DNA from: Bacillota bacterium
GTDB taxonomy: Bacteria > Bacillota > SHA-98 > UBA4971
NCBI GenBank assembly: GCA_024653485.1
Contig: JANLFY010000012.1
Coordinates: 1-64,000 of the forward strand
DNA: 64,000 nucleotides
Direction of reading: 5' to 3'
Both the position numbers and the translations under genes were made by a program. Below the pieces are notes generated by a model that saw nothing but the letters and a program-made list of their open reading frames with translations, searched no databases and had not been told where the DNA came from. Every line of letters begins with the position of its first letter. Within the stretch, counting starts at the first letter, position 1. Below are positions 45,797 through 54,903 of the stretch, one piece after another.

Positions 45797-47197
45797 TCAG
45801 TCGACGTCAATCACAACTGCCTCGCCTGTGAAGAGATCGACCACCCTCGACCTATTGAAGTCAGGGTGGCCGTTTCTTTCGTGCACCGTCACTCTCGTGC
45901 CTTCGACGTCGAGCTTTATCGTGGCGTTGCGTCTTGTGAGGGCTGCAGACAGCCCGTCCACAAGCTGCAACAATCTCAGCATCGGCATGAGGTGCCTTGG
46001 GAAGTCGAGCGGCAGCTCGTCCTCCTTATGGTGATGGTAGCGGACGAGCCAGATGACATCCTGGTCCTTGTGGTAGAAATGGGCCGCGATATCCGCGCTC
46101 CTGGCGGCGTGGGCCGGACTATACTCGAAGGCTTTCTTCGGATCCACTGTCTGTCCGACTTCCAGTTGCGGTTGCGACTTCCCGAGGTCGTGGAAGATTA
46201 GGCTTTGGACGAGGATGTCCTTGCTTATGCCCAAGAGTGACATGATGCCTTTCGAGTTGAGATCCGCAAGTACCTTGAGCGCGTTGACCACGTGCTTGTA
46301 GTTGCCGTCCTCGATGACCTCGGTCACAGTGATGAGGCCGGTCTCAGGATCGTATTTGTCCCTATACTCGGGCGTATGTTTGAGCTTGTGTTCAACCCTG
46401 GAGTTCGGGAGAGTCAGCGCGAAAGCGCGGTCGAGCTCATCCCTCGAGCTCACGAGCTGAGCGCGAAGGTGTTCCTGTTCCGTCACATCATGGAAAGTCT
46501 CGATGATCCCTCGTACCTCGCCATCCTCTATCAGCGGCACGTAGTTCACGGAGAAGACCCGGCCGTCCGCGAGCGGCGTCATTACGTTGTACCTGGCTTT
46601 TCCGGTGTTCATGACCTCAAAGATGGGCGACTCGTCGCGGCTCACAACGACCGCCTTTTGGCCGACCCTGTCGGCGGCCCTTGCGTTCATGAGTCTTTCC
46701 GCGGCGGGATTGAACTCGCGTATGGTGAGATCCCTGTCTATCACGATGAGGCCCTCGTTCAGGGAGCGAAGGATGGCCAGAGCGCGCTCTTCGTGATAAC
46801 GGTCGCCTTTCGACGTCGCGGTGGCACTGGAGAACGTCATGAGCACGGAGCGTTGAGTCAGGGAAGCCACAAGAACTCCGTTTTCCATGACAGGCAATTC
46901 CGGGAGACACGAGCTTTCGAAGATGCCCGCGGCGACGTGCAGGTCGGTATCTGGTTCCACGCTCGGAAAACTCTCCGCTGGGATCATTATGTCCTGGGCC
47001 GTAGCGCCTTTCGCGTATCCTGATGCAAGGGCAGATATGATCTTGCTGCCCGTGACCACGCCGGACAGCTCACCAGCCTGCGAGGTCACGTAAGCGATTC
47101 CCCGATCGGTCACGAGGGACGCAAGTCTCTCGAGATCCGTGTCTGGACCAACCGTCAACGGAACGAGGGTTTCGACATCTCTAACCTTCATCCTCAT
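45797..47197 (-). CDS. CBS-PAS-HD signalling phosphohydrolase
   Basis: A 466-residue soluble protein. It has two CBS motifs (about 1-130, adenine-nucleotide-binding modules), a PAS domain (about 140-265, LNEGLIVIDRDLTIREFNPA and IIETFHDVTEQEHL) and a C-terminal HD domain (about 310-430) with FHDLGKSQPQ, SPAHAARSADIAAHF and WLVRYHHHKED. No GGDEF or HD-GYP GYP motif was seen, so the nucleotide it acts on is unknown. The start ATG 47197 is family-plausible; its promoter lies about 80 bases upstream. It is convergent with glyA and divergent from por. Confidence 0.85.
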   Translation of the reverse strand: MRMKVRDVETLVPLTVGPDTDLERLASLVTDRGIAYVTSQAGELSGVVTGSKIISALASGYAKGATAQDIMIPAESFPSVEPDTDLHVAAGIFESSCLPELPVMENGVLVASLTQRSVLMTFSSATATSKGDRYHEERALAILRSLNEGLIVIDRDLTIREFNPAAERLMNARAADRVGQKAVVVSRDESPIFEVMNTGKARYNVMTPLADGRVFSVNYVPLIEDGEVRGIIETFHDVTEQEHLRAQLVSSRDELDRAFALTLPNSRVEHKLKHTPEYRDKYDPETGLITVTEVIEDGNYKHVVNALKVLADLNSKGIMSLLGISKDILVQSLIFHDLGKSQPQLEVGQTVDPKKAFEYSPAHAARSADIAAHFYHKDQDVIWLVRYHHHKEDELPLDFPRHLMPMLRLLQLVDGLSAALTRRNATIKLDVEGTRVTVHERNGHPDFNRSRVVDLFTGEAVVIDVD

Positions 47198-47283
47198 GTG
47201 TTCGCCAGCCCCTTGACCTACTGCGGATTATGCACCCTAATCAGCCTTTTGACATGGCTATTGTCGAAAGGCGTCCGCGCAAA

Positions 47284-47312
47284 ATTCTAGCATAGCCTGC
47301 CTGGAAAGTAAA
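47284..47312 (-). promoter_or_regulatory. Promoter of the CBS-PAS-HD gene
   Basis: On the minus strand TTTACT (47312-47307), 17 bases, TAGAAT (47289-47284). A matching rightward promoter for por was not clear; TAAAAT at 47430 and TATAAA at 47444 are candidate -10 boxes without a good -35. Confidence 0.55.
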
Positions 47313-47533
47313 TAGTTGGGGAGCTGCGGATCAGCATGATTCGACCTTAAACGACATTCGCTTCGGATGAGGGATGCTGGCTGGCTTGACAAACTTGCAG
47401 CCGCTGGTGCACACCTTGGACTTCTGTGCTAAAATAGGTTGGGTATAAAACACGTTCATACGCCCACGAGTCCGGCGGGCCGCGGCCTGAGGCTCTGGGC
47501 GGTACACAAATCCATACACGAGGAGGACGAGCT

Positions 47534-48115
47534 ATGGCACAGGTTCTCGAGATTCGCTGGCACGGGAGGGGTGGCCAAGGGGCGAAAACCGCTGCTATTC
47601 TGCTGGGCGAAGCTGCCGCTTCAGTGGGTAAGTACATTCAGGCATTTCCCGAGTACGGTCCTGAGCGGATGGGTGCGCCCGTGTTGGCGTTCAACCGGAT
47701 CAGCGACGAGCCGGTGAGGATGCACTGTCACGTATCGAACCCTAAGATAGTCGTGGTCCTCGACCCGACTTTGATCGGCAAGAACGATGTGACCTCCGGT
47801 GTGCCGGAAGACGGAGTGTATCTGGTGAACACCAACCTGTCCCCGGCGGAGATGAGGGCAAGGCTCAAGGTGAAAGGCGGCAAGGTTTTCACAGTGGATG
47901 CTACGCAGATATCCATCGACACCATCGGCCGGGCAATCCCGAACACGCCGATGATGGGCGCTCTCATAAGAGCTACCGGGCTCCTGAAGCTGGAGGAGTT
48001 CATAGCTGATACCAGGCACAAACTCGAACTGAAGTTCAGGTCCAAGCCCGAGGTCATCGAGGGGAACATCAAGGCCATTGAGCGGGCCTACCAGGAGGTG
48101 CAGTCTGAGCAATGA
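47534..48115 (+). CDS. porG: 2-oxoacid:ferredoxin oxidoreductase gamma subunit
   Basis: Gamma subunit of a four-subunit ferredoxin oxidoreductase, 193 residues. The family start is LEIRWHGRGGQGAKTAAILL, with AFPEYGPERMGAPVLAFNR, and an ending like PorG. It contributes to CoA binding and assembly. The RBS lies in the GAGGACGAG run before ATG 47534. The delta gene's ATG overlaps its stop. The gamma-delta-alpha-beta order is that of pyruvate or 2-oxoisovalerate enzymes; pyruvate is the commonest substrate (inference). Confidence 0.92.
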   Translation: MAQVLEIRWHGRGGQGAKTAAILLGEAAASVGKYIQAFPEYGPERMGAPVLAFNRISDEPVRMHCHVSNPKIVVVLDPTLIGKNDVTSGVPEDGVYLVNTNLSPAEMRARLKVKGGKVFTVDATQISIDTIGRAIPNTPMMGALIRATGLLKLEEFIADTRHKLELKFRSKPEVIEGNIKAIERAYQEVQSEQ

Positions 48116-48498
48116 GCGCGAATGGGAAGGAGAGAGGCTGGAGGGACGTGCCCATTGGGGGCCTGATCCTGGAGGCTGGCAGCGCTGACAAGTATGAGAC
48201 AGGCGATTGGCGGACGTACCGTCCTGTCTGGGACCAAGAGAAGTGCAGGCATTGCATGATCTGCTGGGTGTATTGTCCCGACTCGTCCATACTCGTGAGC
48301 GATGGCAAGATGATCGGCATAGACTACAAGCACTGCAAGGGCTGTGGGATATGTGCCCACGAGTGCCCTGCGAAGTGCATAGACATGCAGCTCGAGACCG
48401 AGCTCGAGGCCGACAAGGGTGAGGGCGCCGCGGGTGCGCGCGCTGACGCAGGTTGCGGGTGCCGCGCAAAGAGTGGCGGGGAGGCTGGTGGAAAGTGA
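48112..48498 (+). CDS. porD: 2-oxoacid:ferredoxin oxidoreductase delta subunit (2x[4Fe-4S])
   Basis: Small electron-transfer subunit, 128 residues. Two 8Fe ferredoxin motifs are present: CRHCMICWVYCP near 43-54 and CKGCGICAHECP near 75-86. The C-terminal tail after residue 100 is Gly/Ala-rich with two extra cysteines (GCGCR), unusual for PorD. ATG 48112 overlaps the gamma stop (ATGA) and AGGAGGTG lies inside gamma. The alpha gene overlaps its own stop the same way, so the four genes are translationally linked. Confidence 0.93.
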   Translation: MSANGKERGWRDVPIGGLILEAGSADKYETGDWRTYRPVWDQEKCRHCMICWVYCPDSSILVSDGKMIGIDYKHCKGCGICAHECPAKCIDMQLETELEADKGEGAAGARADAGCGCRAKSGGEAGGK

Positions 48499-49673
48499 TG
48501 AAGAGAGTGGCGATTACCGGAAATGAAGCTGTGTCGCAAGCGATGCGCCAGATCAACCCTGACGTGGTGGCGGCGTACCCTATAACGCCGCAGACAGAGA
48601 TCGTGCAGATCTTCTCCACTTTCGTCGCGGATGGCGATGTGGACACGGAATTCGTGACCGTGGAAAGCGAGCACTCCGCCATGAGCGCAACGATAGGCGC
48701 GTCAGCGGCAGGGGCGAGGGCGATGACGGCCACTTCCTCACAAGGGCTTGCCCTTATGTGGGAGATGCTGTATATAGCCGCCGGCATGAGGCTTCCCATA
48801 GTGGCGCCGGTCGTGAACAGAGCGCTGTCTGCACCCATCAACATTCACTGCGATCACAGCGATACCATGGGGGCGCGCGACTCCGGCTGGGTCCAACTCT
48901 ATTCAGAGAACGCCCAGGAAGCGTACGACAACCTCATCCAGGCAGTGCGCATAGCGGAGCACGCAGACGTTCAGCTCCCAGTCATGGTGTGCATGGACGG
49001 CTTCATTGTGAGCCACGGCATGGAGAACGCTGAGCTCCTCGATGATGGCGTGGTGCGCAGCTTCATCGGCCAGAGGACGCCGAAGCACTCGGTCCTTGAC
49101 GTGGACAACCCCGCCACGTTCGGGGCGCTGGACTTCGCCGATTGGTACTTCGAGCACAGGCGGCAGATCGCTGAGGCCGAGACGCACGTGAAGGGCGTTG
49201 TGCTGGATGTGGCGAAGGAGTTCGCGAAGATCTCCGGCAGGGACTACGGCCTCTTCGAGGCGTACAAGCTGGACGACGCGGAGATAGCCATCGTCGTGTT
49301 GAACTCCGCGGCGGGCACGGCGAAGGTGGTAGTCGACGACCTGAGGGACAAGGGTCTCAAGGCAGGCTTGCTGAAGATAAGGCTCTTCAGGCCCTTCCCG
49401 CACGAAGAGATAGTGGCGGCGCTCGCGGGCAAGAAGGCCATAGCAGTTCTGGACAGGGCAGATGGCCTTTCCACCATGGGTGGACCCGTGTTCGTGGATG
49501 TGCGGTCCGCCATGTACGACGCGCCCGGGCCGAAGATGGTCAACTACATCTACGGCTTGGGTGGCAGGGACATCGACACCGAGCAGATAGCCGGGGTATA
49601 CTGGGATCTTGCCAAGATCGCCGAGACGGGCAAGGTCACGTCGCCCGTGACCTACCTCGGGGTCAGGGAATAG
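48498..49673 (+). CDS. porA: 2-oxoacid:ferredoxin oxidoreductase alpha subunit
   Basis: Alpha subunit, 391 residues, with the pyrimidine-binding and transketolase C-terminal domains of the enzyme. The opening is RVAITGNEAVSQAMRQINPD with VVAAYPITPQTEIVQ, then the glutamate loop FVTVESEHSAMSATIGAS and the middle QLYSENAQEAYDNL. It pairs with porB to form the TPP site. ATG 48498 overlaps the porD stop in an ATGA. The YPITPQTE motif is shared by pyruvate-type enzymes. Confidence 0.94.
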   Translation: MKRVAITGNEAVSQAMRQINPDVVAAYPITPQTEIVQIFSTFVADGDVDTEFVTVESEHSAMSATIGASAAGARAMTATSSQGLALMWEMLYIAAGMRLPIVAPVVNRALSAPINIHCDHSDTMGARDSGWVQLYSENAQEAYDNLIQAVRIAEHADVQLPVMVCMDGFIVSHGMENAELLDDGVVRSFIGQRTPKHSVLDVDNPATFGALDFADWYFEHRRQIAEAETHVKGVVLDVAKEFAKISGRDYGLFEAYKLDDAEIAIVVLNSAAGTAKVVVDDLRDKGLKAGLLKIRLFRPFPHEEIVAALAGKKAIAVLDRADGLSTMGGPVFVDVRSAMYDAPGPKMVNYIYGLGGRDIDTEQIAGVYWDLAKIAETGKVTSPVTYLGVRE

Positions 49674-49685
49674 GAGGCGGCATGA

Positions 49686-50615
49686 ATGGCAAACTTGAGG
49701 GAGCTTACGAAGAAGGAAGAACTCCTGTGCGGCGGGCATCGCGCGTGCGCAGGTTGCGCCGCCCCAATAGCCGTAAGGCAGGTGCTGAAAGCAGTTGACA
49801 CCCCTGTTGTCGTCGGGTGCGCCACCGGGTGCCTCGAAGTGACGACGACCATCTACCCCTTCACGTCGTGGCGGGTGCCTTTCATCCACAGCGCGTTTGA
49901 GAACTCGGCTGCCACCGTGAGCGGGGTGGAGGCCGCGTACAGGGCGCTCAAGAAGAAGGGCAAGATAACCCGGGATATCCAGTTCATCGCGTTCGGCGGA
50001 GACGGCGGAACGTATGACATCGGATTCCAGTCGCTGTCCGGGGCGATGGAGCGCGGGCACGACATGGTGTACATCTGTTACGACAACGAGGCCTACATGA
50101 ACACGGGAATCCAAAGGTCCAGTGCGACTCCGAAGGGCGCGTCCACGACGACGAGCCCCGCGGGCAAGGTCATCCCCGGGAAGACGCAGTTCCGCAAGGA
50201 CTTGACTGCGGTCATGGCTGCCCACAACATTCCTTACGTGGCGCAGGCGATTCCCAGCCACTGGAACGACTTTGTCACGAAGGTCCAGAAGGCGCTTGCG
50301 GTGAAGGGACCGGCTTTCATCAACGTCCTTGCGCCGTGCAGGCTCGGCTGGCAGTTCGACCCCGCGGAAACCATCGACATCATGCGGGGCGCGGTCGAGA
50401 CGTGTTTCTGGCCGTTGTACGAAGTCGAGAACGGTGCGTGGCGCATCACCCACAAGCCCAGGGAGAAGAAACCGGTCCGCGGCTGGCTCGAGAAGCAGGG
50501 GCGGTTCCGCCATCTGTTCCGGCCCGAGAACGAACACGTCCTCGAGGAGATCCAGGCGGACATCGACCGGAATTGGGATGCCCTCCTTGCGCGCGCCGGC
50601 ATGGCTCAAGCGTGA
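49686..50615 (+). CDS. porB: 2-oxoacid:ferredoxin oxidoreductase beta subunit
   Basis: TPP-binding subunit, 309 residues. It shows CGGHRACAGCAAPIAVR, the TPP motif FGGDGGTYDIGFQSLSGAMERG with CYDNEAYMNTG, and a C-terminal Cys in APCRLGW. These supply the [4Fe-4S] cluster ligands and diphosphate binding. ATG 49686 is in frame with the family; ATG 49682 opens a different frame. The last 60 residues are Arg/Glu-rich. No further subunit follows; serS lies about 600 bases downstream. Confidence 0.95.
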   Translation: MANLRELTKKEELLCGGHRACAGCAAPIAVRQVLKAVDTPVVVGCATGCLEVTTTIYPFTSWRVPFIHSAFENSAATVSGVEAAYRALKKKGKITRDIQFIAFGGDGGTYDIGFQSLSGAMERGHDMVYICYDNEAYMNTGIQRSSATPKGASTTTSPAGKVIPGKTQFRKDLTAVMAAHNIPYVAQAIPSHWNDFVTKVQKALAVKGPAFINVLAPCRLGWQFDPAETIDIMRGAVETCFWPLYEVENGAWRITHKPREKKPVRGWLEKQGRFRHLFRPENEHVLEEIQADIDRNWDALLARAGMAQA

Positions 50616-50712
50616 CTCTGGTGGCGGATTATGAGCCGGCGGCCGGCAAGGTCGCGTAGCGCCGGACCCCTCCCGGCCGCCACCGCGCCACACCGCGTAT
50701 GAGCGCTGAGTG

Positions 50713-50741
50713 TTGTGTGGTGGAGACCGGGATGGTATAAT
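50713..50741 (+). promoter_or_regulatory. Promoter of the serS T-box transcript
   Basis: TTGTGT (50713-50718), 17 bases, TATAAT (50736-50741). Start about 50748. Confidence 0.75.
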
Positions 50742-50747
50742 GGTTGC

Positions 50748-51093
50748 AAGTCCGAACTGTGCCAAGGCAGATATCCATCGACGCGATGAACGTCGTGGTT
50801 GCGATGAAGAGGACGAGTAGGTCGGGATCCCGACGCTCTAGAGAGCCGGACGCGGTGGGAGCCGGCGCGCGGGACGGCCGAATCCACCTCGGAGCTGCGG
50901 GCTGAAAGGCGCCCTAGACGCCGAGTATGCCTCGCCGGGTGTGCCCGTTAGCGCTTGTTGAGAGGGTTGGAGGGAAACCATGGTCGCGTCGTGAGACTCG
51001 ATCAGTCCTTTCCTTCGACCAATCGGGGTGGCAACGCGGGAGGACAGCCTCTCGTCCCCTTGGGAGAGTCCCAGGGGGGCGGGAGGCTTTTCT
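50748..51093 (+). ncRNA. T-box leader riboswitch of serS
   Basis: Binds uncharged tRNA-Ser to allow transcription of serS. The Stem I elements are present: the GAAGAGGACGAGTAG motif (about 50805-50820), the apical AGAGAGCCGG (near 50840) and the partner GTGGGAGCCGG. The specifier reads AA-TCC-A with codon UCC (Ser) at 50883-50885. The T-box sequence GGGGTGGCAACGCGGG (51025-51040) holds the bulge TGGC, which pairs with a GCCA 3' end; both tRNA-Ser in the window end G-CCA. A terminator closes the element. The fold was inferred by eye. Confidence 0.92.
51046..51093 (+). terminator. T-box regulated terminator
   Basis: The 51046-51059 arm pairs with 51074-51088 (G-U pairs included) and is followed by TTTTCT. 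It competes with the antiterminator formed by 51025-51059. Its loop contains a smaller TTGGGA/TCCCA inner pairing. Confidence 0.85.
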
Positions 51094-51224
51094 AATGTGC
51101 GCTCGTCCTCGTGCCGTCGCCACGTGACGTTGACTCATACCCCGCCCCGCGGCTCCTCCGGCCTGAAGGGCACGGGCGGACAAGAGGGGGCGGGCGCGTA
51201 CTCATTGACGATGGAGGGATGGAC

Positions 51225-52505
51225 GTGCTAGATATCAAGCTGATTAGGCAAGACCCCGAGATGGTGCGCGACGCCCTCGCGCGACGGGGAGAGGACACCG
51301 CCGTTCTCGACGAGGTGCTCTCCCTGGATGAGGAGAGACGCAGGCTCATTTACGATGTGGAGCAGCTAAAGAAGAGACGGAACGAGGTGTCCGACAACAT
51401 CGCGCTCATGAAGAAGAGTGGAGGCGATTTGACGGCCGCCATCCTCGAAATGCGCGACGTCTCGGCGAAGATCAAGCTGATGGACGACTCGGTGCGGGCG
51501 CTCGACGAGAGGCTCACGAGGTTGCTCCTCTCCATACCGAACATTCCACACTCGTCGGTTCCGCTCGGCAAGGATGAGTCGGAGAACGTGGAGGTCCGGC
51601 GGTGGGGGACTCCCCGGCAATTCGGGTTCACTCCCAAGCCCCACTGGGAGATAGGCGTGGATCTAGGCATCCTCGATTTCGAGCGCGCCGCCAAGATAAC
51701 CGGCGCAAGGTTCACGGTGTTCCGCGGAGCGGGCGCGCGCCTCGTGCGGGCGCTCATCGCGTTCATGATCGACATCCATACCAAGGAACACGGCTATACC
51801 GAGGTGTATCCGCCGTTCCTCGTCAACCGGGACAGCATGATCGGCACCGGACAGCTGCCGAAGTTCGCCGAGGACATGTTCCATTGCGAGGGTACCGACT
51901 ACTATCTCGTCCCCACGGCCGAGGTGCCCGTGACGAACCTATATCGTGGCGAGATCCTAGACTCAAGTCAACTCCCCATATATCACGTGGCTTACACGGC
52001 GTGTTTTCGTGCTGAGGCAGGGTCTGCAGGGAGGGATACCAGGGGTCTAGTGAGGCAGCACGAGTTCGACAAGGTGGAACTCGTGAAATTCGTGAGACCT
52101 GAGACATCCTACGACGAACTCGAGAAGCTGGTAGGCGACGCCGAAGACGTGCTGCGGCGGCTGGAGCTCCCGTATCGAGTGGTGATGATGTGCACGGGCG
52201 ACGTCGGGTTCTCGGCCGCGAAGAAGTACGATCCCGAAGTCTGGATGCCTAGCTACGACAGGTACGTGGAGATTTCATCCTGCAGCAACTTCGAAGCCTT
52301 CCAGGCAAGACGGGCCGACATCAAGTTCCGGCCCGCGCCTGGAGCGAAGCCAGAGTACGTCCACACGCTCAACGGGTCGGGCCTCGCCGTCGGACGCACG
52401 TTCGCGGCGATCCTCGAGAACTACCAGGAAGCGGATGGCTCGGTGACCATCCCGAGAGCACTTAGGCCTTACATGGATGGTCTCGATCTCATCACGAAGC
52501 AATAG
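51225..52505 (+). CDS. serS: Seryl-tRNA synthetase
   Basis: Charges tRNA-Ser. The 426-residue class II enzyme has the N-terminal long coiled-coil arm (about 30-105) that grips the tRNA long variable arm, motif 2 [20 protein letters not shown] and motif 3 [21 protein letters not shown] 51225 gives the family start [17 protein letters not shown] and lies 6 bases after GGAGGG; ATG 51219 abuts the SD and is unlikely. Controlled by the T-box leader. A tRNA-Ser gene stands about 240 bases downstream. Confidence 0.97.
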   Translation: MLDIKLIRQDPEMVRDALARRGEDTAVLDEVLSLDEERRRLIYDVEQLKKRRNEVSDNIALMKKSGGDLTAAILEMRDVSAKIKLMDDSVRALDERLTRLLLSIPNIPHSSVPLGKDESENVEVRRWGTPRQFGFTPKPHWEIGVDLGILDFERAAKITGARFTVFRGAGARLVRALIAFMIDIHTKEHGYTEVYPPFLVNRDSMIGTGQLPKFAEDMFHCEGTDYYLVPTAEVPVTNLYRGEILDSSQLPIYHVAYTACFRAEAGSAGRDTRGLVRQHEFDKVELVKFVRPETSYDELEKLVGDAEDVLRRLELPYRVVMMCTGDVGFSAAKKYDPEVWMPSYDRYVEISSCSNFEAFQARRADIKFRPAPGAKPEYVHTLNGSGLAVGRTFAAILENYQEADGSVTIPRALRPYMDGLDLITKQ

Positions 52506-52652
52506 TCGGCGGTCCGGGGCAGGGCGGACCCAAGGTGCCGGCCGCGCCTGTGATGCACTAGGCTGCCGGCGGTGCAGGTCGGCGCGCGGGATCGAGCGAG
52601 TGAGCTGACACTTGGCACTTAGCGGGTGCACCGAGCTGGCAGCGGACGCTCC

Positions 52653-52682
52653 TTGCTCCAGGAAGGCCGGGCATGTTATAAT
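52653..52682 (+). promoter_or_regulatory. Promoter of tRNA-Ser(UGA)
   Basis: TTGCTC (52653-52658), 18 bases, TATAAT (52677-52682), 60 bases before the tRNA. Nothing else is recognised in the 52506-52742 spacer. Confidence 0.65.
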
Positions 52683-52742
52683 CTGCATGTCGGGAGGGGT
52701 CTTGCGAGGCCTCCTTGCGGGGCACCGCCCGGCGTGGCGCGC

Positions 52743-52834
52743 GGAGGAGTGCCCGAGATGGCTTAAGGGAGCGGTCTTGAAAACCGCCAGGGTCCCTGGG
52801 GCCCTCGTGGGTTCGAATCCCACCTCCTCCGCCA
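52743..52834 (+). tRNA. tRNA-Ser(UGA)
   Basis: A 92-base type II tRNA with encoded CCA. Acceptor GGAGGAG/CTCCTCC, discriminator G. Anticodon stem GCGGT/ACCGC with loop CTTGAAA, anticodon TGA (codon UCA). The long variable arm and T loop TTCGAAT are typical of serine tRNA. Confidence 0.96.
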
Positions 52835-53004
52835 TTATTCATGTACGTCATTCGGGCATCTGGTCGCACACCCCTGCTCGTCGTACACCCCTGACCACGG
52901 GGCATCGTGCGGGGGGGCGAACGCTTGCCCGCGTCACAGCCTGAGGGCACAGCTGAGGGCGACACGAGGGGAGACAAGACAAGGAAACGAAGGGGTTGGT
53001 GTTC

Positions 53005-53817
53005 GTGGCGCCTGCTACGAGGGAAGTCGAATGCAAGTCGATCCTCGCGAAGTCCGGAATACCTGGGGTGGACTTCTCCCTCAACCCCTATGTCGGATGC
53101 GCCCACGCCTGCGCGTACTGTTACGCCCCCTGTATCGTGAACCGCTTCAGGGGGCGCCAAGACCCGTGGGGGAGCTTCGTGGACGTCAAGGTGAACGCGC
53201 CGGCGAGACTGCGGCGTGCTCTGCGGCGCGTGAACCAGGAGGTAATTCTGCTGTCGAGCGTCACGGACCCGTATCAGCCCATCGAACGCAAGACCGGTCT
53301 CGTTCGCGCCTGCCTCGCCGAGATATCGACAAGCTCAGCTCAGGTATCCATACTGACCAAGTCGGACCTCGTAGCCCGCGACATGGACATCCTCAACGCG
53401 ATTTCCGGTGTTGAAGTGGGGCTGAGCATTGCCACGACGGACGACGATCTGGCTAGGGCTTTGGAGCCAGGCGCGCCCTCGCCGTCGAGGCGTTTCGCAG
53501 CTCTCGAGAAGCTGTCCGCGGCGGGGCTCAGAACGTGGGTATTCATAGCGCCGGCTATCCCGGGGATCGGCGAGTTCGAAGAACAGCTCGAGCCGATTTA
53601 CGCGAGGGCGAGGGAGGCGGGCGCGTCATGCGTGCGGCTGGACCCATTCAATTTCTACCCACCCATGACCGCATCGCTTACCGCCGCCATCCGGCGCAGT
53701 ACGCCGGAAAGACTTGCGCGATTCCGGGAGGCCCTCTCTCACAAGGCAGAGTTCGCTTCCAACGTACGGACCCTCGCGGCCGAGCTTGCGGCTCGTTACG
53801 GGTTTGACCAGGAGTAG
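53005..53817 (+). CDS. SPL-like radical SAM protein
   Basis: A 270-residue radical SAM protein. The cluster motif is CAHACAYCYAP near residues 33-43 (CxxxCxxC with Cys at 33, 37 and 40) and the barrel includes SSVTDPYQPIERK. This pattern matches the Rv2578c/SplB-like group, whose substrates are unproven. It differs from true spore photoproduct lyase in length (about 340) and in the Cys spacing context. GTG 53005 is 9 bases from AAGGGG; GTG 52999 is possible. It ends 60 bases from the convergent ABC ATPase gene. Confidence 0.82.
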   Translation: MAPATREVECKSILAKSGIPGVDFSLNPYVGCAHACAYCYAPCIVNRFRGRQDPWGSFVDVKVNAPARLRRALRRVNQEVILLSSVTDPYQPIERKTGLVRACLAEISTSSAQVSILTKSDLVARDMDILNAISGVEVGLSIATTDDDLARALEPGAPSPSRRFAALEKLSAAGLRTWVFIAPAIPGIGEFEEQLEPIYARAREAGASCVRLDPFNFYPPMTASLTAAIRRSTPERLARFREALSHKAEFASNVRTLAAELAARYGFDQE

Positions 53818-53877
53818 TAGGTGAAAGCCGCAACAGCCGCCAGGACGACCGGTCGTCGACCTGGACGGATCGTCCCC

Positions 53878-54804
53878 TCACCTCACCGCGAGCCGAGGAG
53901 CGTCCGCTTCTCCGAGAATCAACCGTGGGAGCGCCGGCTCGACGCCGACCGTGATGCCGCGTTGAGAGCCCAGCAGGCCGTGGATGGTATCCCACGTCTT
54001 GCCGAAGAGCGCCTCTTCCGGCGACCGCGGCCTGGGCAGCGGATTGCGGAGGATTGCGGCCACCCGGCCGGGCCGGGCTGTCAGCACCACGATTTGGTCC
54101 CCAAGGATGATGGCTTCTTCGATGTTGTGCGTGACGAAGAGAATGGTGACCTTCGTCTCCTGCCAGATGCGCGTCAGCTCGACCTGGAGTGTTGCGCGTG
54201 TGAGCGCGTCCAGACTGCCGAATGGTTCATCCATGAGCAGAACGCGCGGTCGCACCGAGAGAGCCCTGGCGATGGCCACGCGCTGCTTCATGCCACCGGA
54301 GAGCTGGTGAGGGAAGAAGTCTTCGCAGCCGGAGAGCCCGACGAGCTCGAGATAGATGCGGGCGGCGCGCCGGCTCTCGGCAACGTCTGACACGGCGCGG
54401 GTGAAGCGCAGGGCGCTGGCGACGTTTTCGAGAGCCGTGAGCCACGGGAAGAGCTGGTCGAAGCTTTGGAAAACGATCATTCGGTCCGTGCCTGGACCTT
54501 TAGATGCACGTCCGTCCATGAGCACGCTTCCGCTGGTCGGGTGCTCGAAGCCTCCGATGCATCGAAGAAGGGTCGTCTTGCCGCACCCAGACGGGCCTAT
54601 GATCGTCACGAACTCTCCGTCGTCCACTGAGATGGTGACGTCTTCGAGTGCAGCGAGCTCCCGCCCGGCCACGACGAAACGTTTGCAGAGAGCACGAACT
54701 GCGAGTCCCACGCGGGGTCCTTGGGACGCATACCTTTCCGGCGATGAAGTAGTGTTCTCCGCACCCACTTGCGCCTTCTGCGCTTCCTGACACACCAGCG
54801 ACAT
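53878..54804 (-). CDS. ABC transporter ATPase, nitrate/sulfonate/taurine type
   Basis: Cytoplasmic ATPase of the SsuB/TauB family, 308 residues. Walker A GPSGCGKTTLL, Q-loop VFQSFDQLFPWLTALEN, signature LSGGMKQRVAIARAL, Walker B VLLMDEPFGSLDALT and the H-loop FVTHNIEEAI are all intact. The first 35 residues are a polar extension and the last 60 are beyond the core. ATG 54804 has GGGAG 7 bases upstream; ATG 54819 lacks one. It is the last gene of the minus-strand operon. Confidence 0.93.
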   Translation of the reverse strand: MSLVCQEAQKAQVGAENTTSSPERYASQGPRVGLAVRALCKRFVVAGRELAALEDVTISVDDGEFVTIIGPSGCGKTTLLRCIGGFEHPTSGSVLMDGRASKGPGTDRMIVFQSFDQLFPWLTALENVASALRFTRAVSDVAESRRAARIYLELVGLSGCEDFFPHQLSGGMKQRVAIARALSVRPRVLLMDEPFGSLDALTRATLQVELTRIWQETKVTILFVTHNIEEAIILGDQIVVLTARPGRVAAILRNPLPRPRSPEEALFGKTWDTIHGLLGSQRGITVGVEPALPRLILGEADAPRLAVR

Positions 54805-54903
54805 CCGCAGCACTCCCATCCCATTCGAAGCATGGTCAGGCGTGTTCTGATGATAGTGTCCGCGCGGCCGTCCCTGTCTACCTCCGCGACAGGCTGGGCA
54901 GGG

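Noticed and set aside
48903-50765. Minus-strand frame of 620 codons
   Set aside because: Antisense shadow of porA and porB. High-GC codon bias leaves the opposite strand open; no motif found.
53005-53817. Spore photoproduct lyase (splB)
   Set aside because: The protein is too short and fits the wider SPL-like radical SAM group better; only a general name is justified.
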